Assembly (NCBI GenBank): GCA_008694505.1
Contig: VZDJ01000301.1
Coordinates: 4,769,081 to 4,833,080 of the forward strand
Reading direction: 5' to 3'
From: Cyanoderma ruficeps
Taxonomy: Eukaryota; Chordata; Aves; Passeriformes; Timaliidae
Length of the DNA: 64,000 nt
Below, in pieces: positions 40,201-52,695 of this stretch (position 1 is its first letter; every line of letters starts with the position of its first letter). A program made the position numbers and the translations under genes. The notes under the pieces were generated by a model. It did not search any database and was not told the DNA's origin. It saw only the letters and a list, made by a program, of their open reading frames with translations.

Positions 40201-42827
40201 TTCAAGTGCCTTAAATATTTGTCAAAAGCAAACTTATAATTATGAAATGGTTTTAGATAAAATCCTTTTATGGCATAGATGACAAAGAATTTCTGCAATT
40301 AATCATTATAGTTTAAATACTGTTGTCAAAATGTTAAACATTTACGAAGCACTGGCTGTTGGCTTTTCATATGCAAGAACAAATTTGCAAATCACTGTAA
40401 TGAAGAAAATAATTACAGAATTATATAGTATTGCACTAAATAGTAATGTTTCAAGTGTGACCATGTGTTCATTCTCATCTGCCCATCAGGACTCGAAGGT
40501 GATCCGCTGGCCCCAAGTACTAAAAGATTTATGACAGATGAGCATGGTAACAAAGCTATATGCATCACTTATGAAAATTTTAAAAATCAGTTTTATGCTG
40601 CACTAGAAATTTACATTAATATGCTCTTACAGTAATTTAATTAAATACTCATTACTAAGTACCACATCTAAATAGTGTGATTTGTACAAAATTGAATTTG
40701 GAACTCTGCAGAAACAGCTGCAGAATAAAAAGTATTTCCTTACAAAATCCTGTTAAATCAGCATGCTCCTATGGAAAGGTCTATTACTACCCGTTATCTG
40801 ATCCCAAAGGATAATCTTAGGGAAACTGTTATTAAGTTTTGAACCCAATGCTATCGTAAATATTTAGCATCTGGGGAATACTCTGAACTCTACTTCTTAA
40901 TTTGCTTTGGAGATACTACCTAAAGGAACTATTGCATTTTTTTAATGTATCAAATAATGAAATACTGACATGTTTCTCAATTTTTCTTAAGCAGTATCTT
41001 CCAAGTTAATACAAACAAATAATACAGATAATACATTTTTTCCTTCTTCGGTTCACATTTGTCATGATTTGTACATGGGTTGTCATGTTCTACATCGCAA
41101 TTGTTTCCATTTCTCTATTGCAAACCAAGAGGGAAGGATGAAATTTACTTCCTAAATTGTTAAACTGTGGTTTACATGAGAAAGTAACGTACCTTGCAAA
41201 CCTCCACTACCAACAAACTGTTTGTTTTGAAGTCCTGGCATGTGTAAAATTAGCTGTTACAGTATCATAGGGCTTGAGCAATAAACTGCTGTACAAAGTT
41301 AATTTATATGGCATTTTGGCTTCCTAAGAAACAACACTTATTTTTGAAGGAGGCTAAGTAAATAGCACCTTAAAAATAATAATCCTTCAACAGTTATTGT
41401 AATAATTGTGCTGTAGATTTCAATTTCAGCTGTAGTTGACAACGGTAAGAAGGTTATCCTGACCATAGGATAACTGGTTTTATTTCTCTCGAATTCTTGG
41501 CCTAATGGCTTCATAGGGAAGAACTGGCTACATAGTGGTCCCTACAGGGAAGAGAGACCAAAATTTTCAAGAGCACCTCCCTTACCTAGGACAACAATAT
41601 TAATTTCTAGGTAACAGAATAAAAAGCTGCATTTTCCAGTGAATTGCTCCCCTGTGTACGTCTCCAGCAGAAACTGACAATTTAAGTTATTCCACTGCAT
41701 TGGCTTTCTCTTTGGTATCCAGGAAATTGCTATCAACTTCTAGTTTCAAAATGTTTCACATACCATAGGCTGAGCAGCCAGAAATGCCAACCTGACTTAC
41801 ACACAGCAAAGGGTGTTTTTCTTTTAAGGAATTTAAGATCTAACTTAAAAAGGTAGCATCAAACCGCTTGCTTTGCCCAGCAAATAAACAAAGTCTGCTC
41901 ATTAAAAATAGCACAGAGGTATCCTTTGGGTTGCTTTTCTCCATTGTAGCATGGCCACCTTAAACTGGTGAGACAGATTTTATATTTGGTGTCAGCCACT
42001 CCCAGGGCTTTGCAGTTACGTGTGTGGAGGATGAACAGCAAGCACTAATACGAGTATCATGACTCTTTTCAGGCAGTAGGTGAAACCTTGAAGAAAAAGT
42101 GGCTCTGTCTTCAAAAAAGTGACCTGACCTTTGCTTTGGTGGGTTTTTACTCTGCAAGAAATAAAAAGCACTGCATGCTTTCCAATGCATCCTTCCTAGC
42201 TGATAAACGATTTTGTTCTAGCACCCGGCACAAAAGGACTACATTTTATAAAGACCAATAGCATGCTCTTAGTGCTAGCTAATGATAGCTCATGTGTCAT
42301 ACTGGAAACGAGCTTCATAGACCTGGAATATGTCATATGAATCATGAACAAACACGTAATTGGCCCAGAACCTTTGATATGCTTACCAATTAAACGTAAT
42401 TCTCATTGAATTTAATATATTTAATTTTACAATGACTTTGCAGTTCTTTGGATATCAAAGGCATCACAAATCCAGCATGCTTATCATTTATGACACTTCT
42501 GCTCTGAGAATTTCTTGCAGCATGCAAAGAACTCTCTGTAGGGTATCTGTGATGTGTTGCACAAGCAAACTAATCTAATATTGACCTGACCAGTAATAAA
42601 ATCTGTTTAGAACCTGCAACAGTACGTAATGGTTTTACCTACAATTGATGAAATGTTCCTGAAACAATCTGTAGTTTGGTGTAAGCAATAGCGGGGGTTT
42701 ACTTGACACAGAAGACACTGATAGTGAAGATAATTCTTGTATATGATGTCTTAGTAAAGAACCCCTTCTGTTAATAGACTTTTAAAGATTTAAATATATT
42801 TAAGTCCAGTGTAAAGTACTTTTTTAT

Positions 42828-42905
42828 GGAGCCCGATCCTGCAGTCTTTGCACAGCTAAAACTTCCATGGAAATCAATGGGAGCTTTTAAAGTATAATAA
42901 TGAGG
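42828..42905. repeat. Relic of a palindromic amniote repeat
   Basis: gcccgatcctgcagtctttg followed by aaacttccatggaaatcaatgggagcttttaaag resembles the gatcctgcaa...cattgacttcaatggga phrases of an old DNA-transposon-like repeat that I remember as widespread in turtles, crocodilians and birds. Family name is not certain. Confidence 0.5.
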
Positions 42906-43733
42906 ACCTGCCCAGGGTCACTGGCATAATACAGCTCTGCTGTGATGCTTTATGTGTAAGCTCCAACCTTCTCTGTCTCTTCCAAGAGGCAGAGATCAAA
43001 ATAAGACCAAAGATCAAGATACAGAAACCCATGTGAATTCACAATGATAAAGACCCTCACTAAATAAAAAGAATGGCATCAAACAGCATGGCACATAATA
43101 CTGGTGCACTTTTTGTTTGGCTAATTTATATTAAATAAAGTTAAAATATCTTAACTTTTCCAGAATATTTACAACGTATTAAGAGAAGTTTAAGAAAAGT
43201 GAAAAAAATCCTTACAGTAAATTCTACAACAATGATCATTTTACGGAGAGCTGTAGCAATGCCTATGATGGCAGAATTTGGCTCCGTATGTTCTGTTAGC
43301 AAAAACCCAGACTGTTTATATGATGTAAATTGCTTTTTAAAATGTTACTAGAGCTATAAACTCTGTGGGTCCAGATTATACATTCAAATTTCAGGGAGAG
43401 ATTGCCTCAGTGAACAACAAGGAATGGTGCTTTATTTGAAAACTCCGCTTGATGCTATTTTTAAGGGAAAAACCCAAAAAACCCACAAAGAGGTATTTTG
43501 GGTATAAACTTTTGGATAACTAAAATTAAACCAAGGGGCTAATCCTCCAACCCTTACTGATCGGGGGATCCCATCCTGCAGAAGGTTGGCACGAGGGAAC
43601 ATCCAGCAGGCCTCGGCCCAGCAGGAAAATGGCCGGATTCCTGTTGGCTTCATTGCGGCAACTCTAACGAGCCACCAGACCACGGCTAGACCCCAACTGC
43701 CTCCTTGACCATGGGGTTGACGGACCATTTGTT

Positions 43734-43790
43734 ATATTATTATTATTACTTCTACTATTTTTAAACAGAGTGTGTGCGTGTGTGTGTTCT
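43734..43790. repeat. Simple repeats (TTA)n and (GT)n upstream of the CpG island
   Basis: A short ATT/TTA run (ttatattattattattac) is followed about 20 bases later by an interrupted GT run (gtgtgtgcgtgtgtgtgt), ending just before the CpG-dense stretch. Confidence 0.8.
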
Positions 43791-43799
43791 GCTTCCAAC

Positions 43800-44105
43800 C
43801 GAGCTTCGCTTCCAGGCGCAGGCGCGGCCGGCGTTCCGCTGGGCCGGGTCGGGAGCGCGGGCGCGGGAGGCGGTCGGAGCCCGCTGCTGACTTGGCCCCA
43901 TTGTTGGTTTCGCTGTTGTAGGGCAAAGGCGCTAGGGCGGCCGATAAGGCTGTGGCCATGGTGATGAAGGAGATTCCGAGGGAGGAGTCTGCAGAAGAAA
44001 AGCCCCTCCTCACTGTGGCATCCCAGGTGGGCGGAGCGCGGGGCTCTGAGGGGGCCGCGGGCGCTGCAGGAGTCCCCGGCCCCGCTGGGTGACCCAGTGG
44101 CATCC
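43800..44105. promoter_or_regulatory. CpG island over the first visible PEX5L exon, candidate internal promoter
   Basis: From about 43800 base composition jumps from AT-rich to GC-rich with dense CpG, for example the stretch around 43815-43885 (gcgcggccgg, cgggtcggga, gcgcgggcgc). It falls off again after about 44105. It is the only such island in the window. CpG islands normally mark promoters. This one overlaps an exon with a usable acceptor and a well-placed ATG (43958), so it may drive an alternative PEX5L transcript. No TATA box is evident. Promoter activity is inference. Confidence 0.7.
43922..44026 (+). CDS. PEX5L: PEX5L (TRIP8b) coding exon 'GKG...ASQ', first visible exon, partial gene
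   Basis: This exon encodes 35 residues: GKGARAADKAVA, then MVMKEIPREESAEEKPLLTVASQ. It begins after an acceptor (gctgttgtag, AG at 43920-43921) and ends at CAG|gtgggc (donor at 44027). It is 105 nt, phase 0 to phase 0, so it can be skipped without a frameshift. I recognise it as the alternatively used exon (exon 3 in TRIP8b nomenclature, numbering from memory). EEKPLL fits the acidic dileucine form [DE]xxxL[LI] that AP-2 binds, and TRIP8b isoforms are known to differ in how they drive HCN channel surface expression or endocytosis. The ATG at 43958 has a strong context (gccATGg). The TAG at 43919-43921 is an in-frame stop if the transcript begins upstream within the CpG island, so the exon could also act as a first coding exon starting at 43958. 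Identity is very likely; which role dominates is inference. Confidence 0.92.
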
Positions 44106-45107
44106 CGCTGCTTCACTGAGGGGGGGAAAATAGCCTGGGGTAAATATTGGGGGTTTAGATGCTTTGATGTGAAAATTTAAACAAAAAATGCATTTTTTTT
44201 CCCCCCCAGTTCAGTTACCAGAAAGTTGTTTAAAGACGGTTTAAAATCTCGGTTCTAATTCACGCCATCAATTGTCACGCCATAATTACTCATTTGCAAT
44301 TCATATATAAAATATTGCCATTCTGTCCATATGTAAAATAACAACCAGTTCACAGTAGTGTCATTTTCAAAATCTCAGATCCCATTCCTAAGCTCTCACT
44401 GGGATTCTGCTCCTGGTCTGGATCAGAATACGTGACTTTGCGCATCTCATTGCTTTCACTTCTACACCTTCAAAGGAAAGACATATATCCCCACCTAAAC
44501 CTTACACATACCTTGGAGTAGCCACCGAGCATTTGGTGGTTCCGTTAGTTTCCTAAAGACAATGACTGAACACTGCCGTAAACCACAGCACTCTCGTATG
44601 AGAGTGGATTTTATTCCCTCATGTTGCTCACGTACATGAATTTGTTCCCCAGGCAAGAGCATTTAGTTTACTGCCCATATTTACTGCACGCAAATTCTTC
44701 CAGCTCATCAGGAATGGAAATTGCTGGAAGCTGTTTTTACATGAGAGCCTTAAACAGAATCCACAGTCCTGTTTTATTCCTCTCATGATTTAGGATAACA
44801 GCTCCTGTAATGTAGAAAGTTCTAAGATGCACACACACCAGCACGTACTTCTCTAGCAGAGTGTCACAGATGTGCTGCACTAATACACATTCTAGAAATA
44901 TCATCTACTAATTTGGAAACCAGGTCTGGCACCTCCTCCTCAGCCCCTGTTGAACACCAGGTTTTGTTCATGGTGAACTCCAACGTCCATGAAGAAATTG
45001 CAGAGAGAAAAAAGATGCTCTGTTTAAGGCATCATTTCTAATTTTTCACAAAGTGATTAACAAACAATTAGAAACCCATATAAAATGCCGTCCCCTCTAA
45101 ACCTTCA

Positions 45108-45175
45108 CTGCACCCCAAAAAAGATTGACATGCAAAACTTCCATTGGCTTCAACAGGGCTAGGAGCTCAGCCTGG
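45108..45175. repeat. Possible relic of the same old palindromic repeat group
   Basis: tgcaaaacttccattggcttcaacagggctaggagctcagcctgg resembles the catTGACTTCAATGGGA-type core flanked by aaaact; it is heavily decayed. Confidence 0.3.
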
Positions 45176-47874
45176 GTTCATTAAATGTTTAACACACCAT
45201 TTGTAGTGGCTGTCTGTCAGTCTCCTCAGCAACAGTCTATGATAAATTTATGAGTAAAATGCTTGTGTCTGTTAGTCAGTGTAATTTCTTCCACTAAACA
45301 CAAATACCTACTTCCCTGCTATGCACCAAAGGGGTGCAGAAGCCAAAAGGAAGCAGAATCAAGTGAAAAAGTGAGTATTTTCCATAGCCATCTCTGCATC
45401 ATGTATGTGTGATGTGCAGTTGTACGACCACATTGCATATGTCATTTGTCCCCTAATTGTCTGGCTGAAGTGTTGGTTTGAGATGCTGTCACTGCAGTGT
45501 GTCCGTGTGAACCCCTCATCCCCATCATCCACGCAGGAAAACGCTCTGCTGTGTCACCCATCCCCATCCCAGTGTCTGTCTCTGCTCCTTACATGATGAA
45601 ACAGATGGATGTGGTTGCTGCTCACGGGGTGGAACAAGTTCCAAATTGACTGCAAACTTCCCAAGCCAGATGGGTCAGGAGAATAAAGCCTGGTCTTTAC
45701 AAAGCCTGGTCATTCCAAAGTTCTCACTGACACCAAACCCAGGATGGGCAGGTCCGTGCCTGAGGGAGTAATTTAATGCATTAAGTGTCTATGCTGCTCC
45801 AACCTTACAGCTACCTAAGCAAAAAACCTGCAACTGAAATGCAAAGGTCAAGCCCAGACAGGAGCACTGGCTTTTCTAAGAGAAAAAGAAAGTGAAATCC
45901 CCCTTTTCCAAAATCCTTGATGAATGGAGGATTAATTATGTCTGACTGTGGAGACAGACTCCACAGGAAGCATAATTGGAATCTGATACACAAAGAAGAG
46001 TCTCTAAATCTGCTTTTTGATGGTGATAATGTACATAGGACCCTGAATTTGTAATATAAAATATGTCTCTTTGCTCTCTTCCTCTGGAAAGTGGCAAAAA
46101 TAGATCCAGCACAGAACAAGACAGATAATAGTCCTATTTTATTGTACTGCTCCTAGCAAAGCCCAGCTTTTAAAATATGACACCTATTTTTTTTAATAAA
46201 TACTGTGAATTAAATTTAAATTATGTTTCCAATTCACAGATTATTTTATACCATCAGATATGGTTTTATATCATCAAAACTGGAGGCAAATCTTCAAATA
46301 ACATGAACCAAAAAAAGTACTGCAGACTCCTGTGGGGCTGTGGCAGTATATGGCAACTGGGAATCTCAATCACCATTCCAGCAGTAATGAGTGTACTACA
46401 GTGAGCAGAGGGGTATTCCTGGTAATTGAATGGACCTTTCAGTAGCTATTTTTTGTAATCTTGTCTTCCTGTCTCAATTACCTTCCATAAAAGTCACTTT
46501 CTTCACACTTACTGGTGTGAAAAAGAATTCAGTAGTTGCCAAATTTAATACTTTAAGCATCAAGAGAGTGATCTTTCTGTTCTAATAGGATTTTGTAGAA
46601 TATAACTCTCTCCATGTTGCTGTCTCCCTTTATCTTTTAAAAGATAATTCATAAGAGACTGGGACAAATGAAAAAAAGTATTTTTTTTTATATGAATAGA
46701 ACCTTGAAAACGTGTAAGAAATCTTGCTGAAGGTTCAGAGATTACCTGGATATTAAGTTATGAACCAATTACTTCTACCTGAAGCAGAGAAATAAATGAG
46801 AAAAATCATGCATAAATTTGGTTTTAATTGCAAAATAAAATTTTTGTTTAACCTCTTCACAGTTTCTTTGCATTTGTCAGGAGAAAAAAATCTTTCCTCA
46901 AAATTACTTTCTAATGAGAAATTGAAACCTAAATATGCCCTGAAGTCAAAGTTTAATTGTGCAGTCAGCTATGAAATTCCCAATTTACCACAGGTCAGTG
47001 AACTTCAAAGGATCTGATTCAATCACATACTTCGACCCAGACTCATCCTTTAAAATATGATTAACTGCTTTATTGAGCAGTAAAAAGTTCATACTTAAAT
47101 GCTTTGCCAGCAAAAACAAAAGAGATCTCACAGTGTCACAGGAGTTATTTGTCCCAGATCCGTCACACCTAATTTAGATTCTTTATTAGACTACACGGGT
47201 TGGAAAGCTGCTCGTGGTAGGATCCCTATAAAGACAACAGAAAGAAAGAAGACCTGCAGGAGGGGATTCACATCCATGACCGGCCTGTGGCCAATATACT
47301 CTGAAATTGTATAGAACAGAAATGGGAGTCCGTGAAAAGTTCACCAATAGGAAGAAGAAATACAAAGTATATCTTGAAAGCCATTCCCCACTTCTGCTTG
47401 TACCTGAAAAGCATAGAATACTTAGAATTTGTGGGACCCACACAGATATTGCTCAGAGCACAGTTTTGATCTCGAGCACTTCTCACTTAAAAAGTTAACC
47501 CACGAAATACTTCAGGGTTTAGAATTTGACTTGGAAATAAGAAATTTTAAAAGCTGGAATTCCATCATAAGAACCATGCTGAAATCCACCCTTCCCTGTG
47601 AAAAATGCAGGCTACAGCACACGTCAGAAAAAGAGATATTTTTCATTACTACACCCCAATTAACTCCACCAGATGCTTAAGGCTTTTTATGGTCTATAAG
47701 GTATTAGTTAGTATTCAGAGGAGGAGCTATCATTTTTTTGAGGGAACTTCATTTGCATGCCGATACTTAGTTGACCTAAGCACATTTATATTTGCTTAAG
47801 GGCTTGTGAATAAAATACTCAAACATTTCCACTGCCTAAATTTCACTGTTTTGGTGTTTTGGTTTTCATTTGCT

Positions 47875-47902
47875 TTTATGTATGTNTATGTATGTATTTA
47901 TT
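47875..47902. repeat. (TATG)n microsatellite with one ambiguous base
   Basis: tatgtatgtntatgtatg grades into tatttatttacttatt; the N is at 47886. A G/T-rich low-complexity stretch (about 47910-48035) follows. Confidence 0.85.
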
Positions 47903-49902
47903 TACTTATTTTGGTGGTGGTGGTATGTTTTTGCTTAGGTTTAGTTTTCTTTTTTGCTTGCTTTGTTAGGCTTTTTTTAATATTTGTTTTGTTCCGGGGT
48001 TTTTCTGTGGGTTTTGGCGGGTTATTTGGGGTTTTTTAATCTCTAACAGGAGATTTTTGAATGCTTCCATTCAATTTTATAGAGGGAACAGATTAAAGAT
48101 AGCTAATATTCAGCTCCCAATGTTGTTAGTAGATTTTCTGATGTGTGTATCAAGGGCTCACTATGTGAATTTGATTGCATAATCACAGTTTTCCATTTAA
48201 ACTTAACAGTCCCATTTGAATCAATCATGTTCATTTTAAGCTTCTTAGCACTAGGCTTGCACTGACTTCCAGCCCACTCCATGAATATTTTCTCAATAAG
48301 ATTATAACAGAATGGTGGGATGTTCCAGTGGGTGTAATTAGCTTCCCTTCTCTTTTACACCAACCTAAACCAGAATTCACTCCATTTTAACTAAGTGAAA
48401 TCCGTTCAGGTAAAAAAGACAAAAATCATGCCAGTTTTAATTATTGTCATTATCAAAGTCTGGAGTGCAAGAATTCATTGTACATTCCAATCTGCCTTCT
48501 GAGAATAGTGGCAATTTCCTCACTGATCTTAGGATAACTAGGCTTGAGATCCTATTTTGTGGATTCTTTTAAAAGGATTCATGATAAATTCATTAGCAGT
48601 ATGTTCCATATATCTCAAATCTGATATATTATAAAAAGCTTTGAGTAGTTTATCAGGGGATACATCCTAAGTCCTACTGATAACTCTTTTTCATCTATTA
48701 TTAGGGCAGGGTAAATACACGAAGAGGAAAAAAAAAGAAATGGAAAAATGAATAAATGCATGCTTAGCAGTACAAATATTAATTGGTTCTTTACCTCTAA
48801 GTTAAATATTGCTCAACATTTATTGCTTTTAGGGCCGTATGCATAATTTCAGCAGGAATATTCTCATGAGTACAATAAAATTGTCATGACCATATGCTTA
48901 AAAGTCATAAATTGGCTACTTTCCTAAAGTTATGTAGATGTCTCTGTCGCATAAATTAAATACATTTTTCACAAAATTACAATTTTAATTTGAAATTACT
49001 ATGGGAATTGATGGTGTGATTTTTTTTAATAAAGTAAAAAAATTAACCATACTGTTTCATAGATTGTAAAATTCCTTTCTATTCCTTAAGGACAGAAAGA
49101 TTGGACAAACTTTTTTTGTGAATAATATAATACATAAGTTTAGCTCTGGTTTTTATATTAATTAATAAGAGTTACTTTTCAGAAATTTCTTGGTTCTTCA
49201 TGAATACTCCAATTATGAATATACTGTCCTGTTAAAGAGTTGCAAACCACGTGCTGCAGTTCTAGATTCACTGAACTCGCTGTTTTTTCAGTGAAACTGT
49301 TCTACTGGATTGCAGTTCACAAACAGCTTGTGAGTTTCAAGCTCTCTGATCTGTTGAAAACATCCCAAAGCAACCAGAGATGCCGTGACAGGGAAAGGCC
49401 ATATAACAAGAACTCAGGATTTGGTTCCTATGCCCAGACACAGTAACACATTCAAAACCACAGCCTAACTCTAGATATGGTGCAGAACTTTGTTTGACAA
49501 GAAAAATCCACGGAGAAAACAAGAAAAAATCCACATGTTTTTCAAGTAATTTCAGCCCATATGCAAAGATATAGCAGGGATCTCAAATTATCTATGGCAG
49601 CGACAAAATGTTGTCTTCGATCGCTGCTGTAGATCTTCAGCCCAGATGATGATATGGGGAGAGGCTAAAACAGAAATCACCAGGTAACACCACAAACAAA
49701 ACTCATGATATTTGACAAATAAAATCTTGTAACACCCAGGAGGGAGAGGCACTCCGTTTTTGACAGCAGCTTCCTTTAACTTAAACAAGTGCATGGAGCA
49801 TGCAGGCATGAATGCAACAGGCAGATTTACCATAAATCACATTTCTGTATGGTCAGTCAGTTAAAATATGACAAGAGTAACTTTCCTCCTCTTGCCCCAT
49901 GG

Positions 49903-49985
49903 CTCTGATCCAGCAGGACAGTTAAGCATGTGCTTAACCTTGAGTTTTGCAGAGCGTGTTTAAGTGCTTAGCTGGAGCCAGGCCA
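49903..49985. repeat. Relic of a palindromic amniote repeat
   Basis: ctgatccagcaggacagtta, agcatgtgcttaaccttgag and gtttaagtgcttagctggagccaggcc match the gatccagcaaag...cttaagcatgtgcttaa...gctggatc pattern of an old palindromic repeat seen in reptiles and birds. Its terminal inverted parts (gatccagca / agctgga) are still visible. Confidence 0.6.
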
Positions 49986-51639
49986 AAATGCAGGAGCCAG
50001 ACACAATTCCCACATTAAACCTCCTTTCACCAGACCAGGTTGAAGAGAGGGAAGGAGATATTGAGCTGTGAGATGTTTAATTTTACCTTGCAACAATACA
50101 CCATAATCTGTACAGGTCAGCAGGTACAAACACAGGTCTGGTGTCGGTGTGACACAGAGATCACAGCAAGAGTTGTCACCCAGCAATGCACCTGCTCTTT
50201 ATGGAGATGCAACATAAGCAAAGGTTTTAGACAACACAGCTGGCACATGAATTCAAATATCCAATATCTGCAGCCATCCTCCCACAGCTTCTCTGAATTC
50301 ACACAAACCCTGACAGCTGTTTGCGTGAAGCCCGGGGGGGTGACTCAGCTTGTGTGATTCCAGGTAAGAAATTGTCACCTCTGATTCACAGGTCACACAC
50401 TTCCAACTACCCAGCAACAGAGCATTGGTGTCACCTGCTGAGCAGGGCTGCTCAGAGAGGCAGCAACTCCAGAGTGTTCTTTGCAAAAGAGTGCAATGAA
50501 CTCATCTCAGTTTTAGAGCTGCCCACAATTCCAGTGAGGTGGAAGTCAGTTATACCATGTGTCATGTGAATCGATTCTCTCTTCTGGTGAAAACCAGATT
50601 TTTGGCTCTCATGTCAGCTTCATTGGGACATACATTCATAGTAGAGTGACGGAGAAAAATTAATGTATCACTCTGGCACAAGGATGGGGCAAAAAGTAAT
50701 CACACTTACTACACAAGAGTAAATGAAGTGTGCGAATTTTGATTGTGAAATCTTTATGAACATACTAGAAAAGTGGGAAAATAAGAAAATCAAAATTCGT
50801 GCAATTTAACTTTTATCATGAGACTACTGAGTTTGTCAGTTCTCTCTCCAAACACCCCTCTGCAACCAGAAAAGGAGGTCTTCCAGTTCTTATCCTGCCA
50901 AGATAATGATCCACAGACACAACTGTCAGGCCAATACTTCCAGTTGCACTCTAGAAAACAATAATCTACATTCTTAGTTGGGGTTCCTATTTATCAGTTT
51001 TTAGAAAGAGCCATGTAGTAGAAATAAATTGATTTTTTTCTGCTTATCCCAGTGAGTGCCACCAAAGGTCATGAGGTGCCAGGTGTGTGCAGAGAGTCTG
51101 TCAGGAAACCATTGCTATGCATCATAAAAATTGTTAGTGATTGAAATTAGCTGGTGTCTCTGCCTAAGCATAACACTTAAAGGCTGCTGGAATCGATCTG
51201 ACTCTTCTACCTGTTTGTCCAGTGTCACCCAAAGAGCAGACAAGTTTCTCAGAGGAAAGTTCAAATATAAAATTTTTCCAGTAGAAAATCTGAGTTAAAT
51301 GTTTCCTGCTTTCTCCCATGCTCATGACCACATCTCCACGAGCCCTCTCTGAGCCTTCTGGAGAAGCTCGTGTCACTGATGCAGCTCAGCCACCCTCTCC
51401 CCACACTGAGTGGGCACTACAGGAGAAAGTCTCAGTGCCCAGGAGCAGCTTTTCTGCTGAACTGTACAGGGGATTACCCAGTAGTAGTTTGGGGTTTCCT
51501 AAATTAGTGCCATGAGTAATTCAATCAGGCTCAGGCAACAAAATGGATCCAATCCAAAATTCAATCCGACTCACTTCAGTAGCGAATTACATCTACATTT
51601 TAGATGCCTTTTAAGCCAGTCCTTCTAAAATAAATCCCA

Positions 51640-51860
51640 TATATAGCCAGGGGGAAAGCTAGGTGCCTTTGAGAGCCTCCTGAGGGACAGCCTAAATTGG
51701 GCAGGCGCAATCTCCCTCTGGAGTTGCTTTTCTAGGCATTTATCTCTCCCTATTGAACATGGAGGGAATTTAGGCACTTAATTTAAGAGAACTAGTTCAC
51801 TCTGTGCTCAAAACATAGGTGCTAATTAGCTGCCCATGCCTGACTGGAAACCCTCCCAAT
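51640..51860. repeat. Possible relic repeat with 'taggtgcc' motifs
   Basis: gctaggtgcctttgagagcctcctgag, then aatttaggcacttaattta and caaaacataggtgctaatta suggest a decayed inverted-repeat element built on taggtgcctaa units. Heavily diverged; assignment is tentative. Confidence 0.35.
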
Positions 51861-52554
51861 TTAGAGTCTAAATAATTTATCTTGAAGACTAGCATTATGT
51901 TATGCCCTAGTAAAATTTTAAAAAAGAAACAAACCAGCGTGATTTTCTCACTGTAAACAGGTGAAGATCAGGAATGCAGTAAGAGAGGATGTACAATGAG
52001 ATGGAAGGACCATACTTTAGTTATTGATAAATGATCCTTGCTTTGCATACCTTGAAGCAGTGGGGATGATATTAAACACTTTTGACTCTCCCAGTATCTC
52101 TCCCCAAGCACCCAAAAACCCTACTTACATGCTTTTTGGGATGAAAAATTACAGTGGCAGTACTGGGGTAAGAAAACCACCTTTTTGTGCTGTGCTGTTC
52201 CCAGAAGACTCATTTCAATTTAGGAGTATCTTATACTATGGATGAATGTCTTCGGATGTGTTGGTAGTAGGGAATATCAGCCTCCACAGATTTCACAAAT
52301 CCCTCAATTAGAGGAGCGCGTGGGCTTCTTCTTTAATTAAAGTGAATCTTATACAGAGAATTTAAGTTCCTAGAGACATTATGAGAATTTATGGCACCCA
52401 CTGGCTAAATTAGTATTGAGATAGCCCCATTTTCCCAGGCTGAGTCTGCACCACTTGGTGTGTGTGCAGATATTGGGCACATAAATCTGGTGTGGGATCA
52501 ACTGCCTGGCTGCTGCCCCCACTGCTGCTTCTCCAGCCCCCAGGGATGCTGGGT

Positions 52555-52695
52555 GACTTTCCTAATTTCACTTTGCTTCCCTCATCTGCAACACACAGAT
52601 AATACCCCTCAGCTCTGCTGCCGGGCTTGATTCATGAATGTTTTAAGGCATTCTGTGATTTTCAACCTGAAAGGTGCTTGAGAACCATAAATTAT
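52555..52695 (+). mobile_element. Old SINE-like repeat (MIR/CORE-SINE type)
   Basis: gggtgactttcctaatttca, ttccctcatctgcaacacacagataatacccctcagc, tgattcatgaatgttttaagg and acctgaaaggtgcttgagaac follow the order of the ancient SINE tail I remember (cctcatctgtaaaatgggga...ttcattaatgtttgtaaagc...gaaaggtgct). Subfamily is not determined. Confidence 0.55.

Larger units (their letters stand above)
33943..43733. other. Non-coding stretch, one long chance-or-relic frame, one hairpin
   Basis: No exon is supported. It contains the duplicated hairpin unit at 34230-34294, the unexplained 202-codon open frame at 39373-39981 (see findings), and a relic of an old palindromic repeat near 42830. Just before the CpG island (43540-43720) composition rises to roughly balanced GC with several CpGs, a CpG-island shore. 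Confidence 0.5.

Noticed and set aside
43664..44116. 150- and 123-codon minus-strand frames over the CpG island
   Set aside because: GC-rich sequence has few stops; these are antisense to the supported PEX5L exon.
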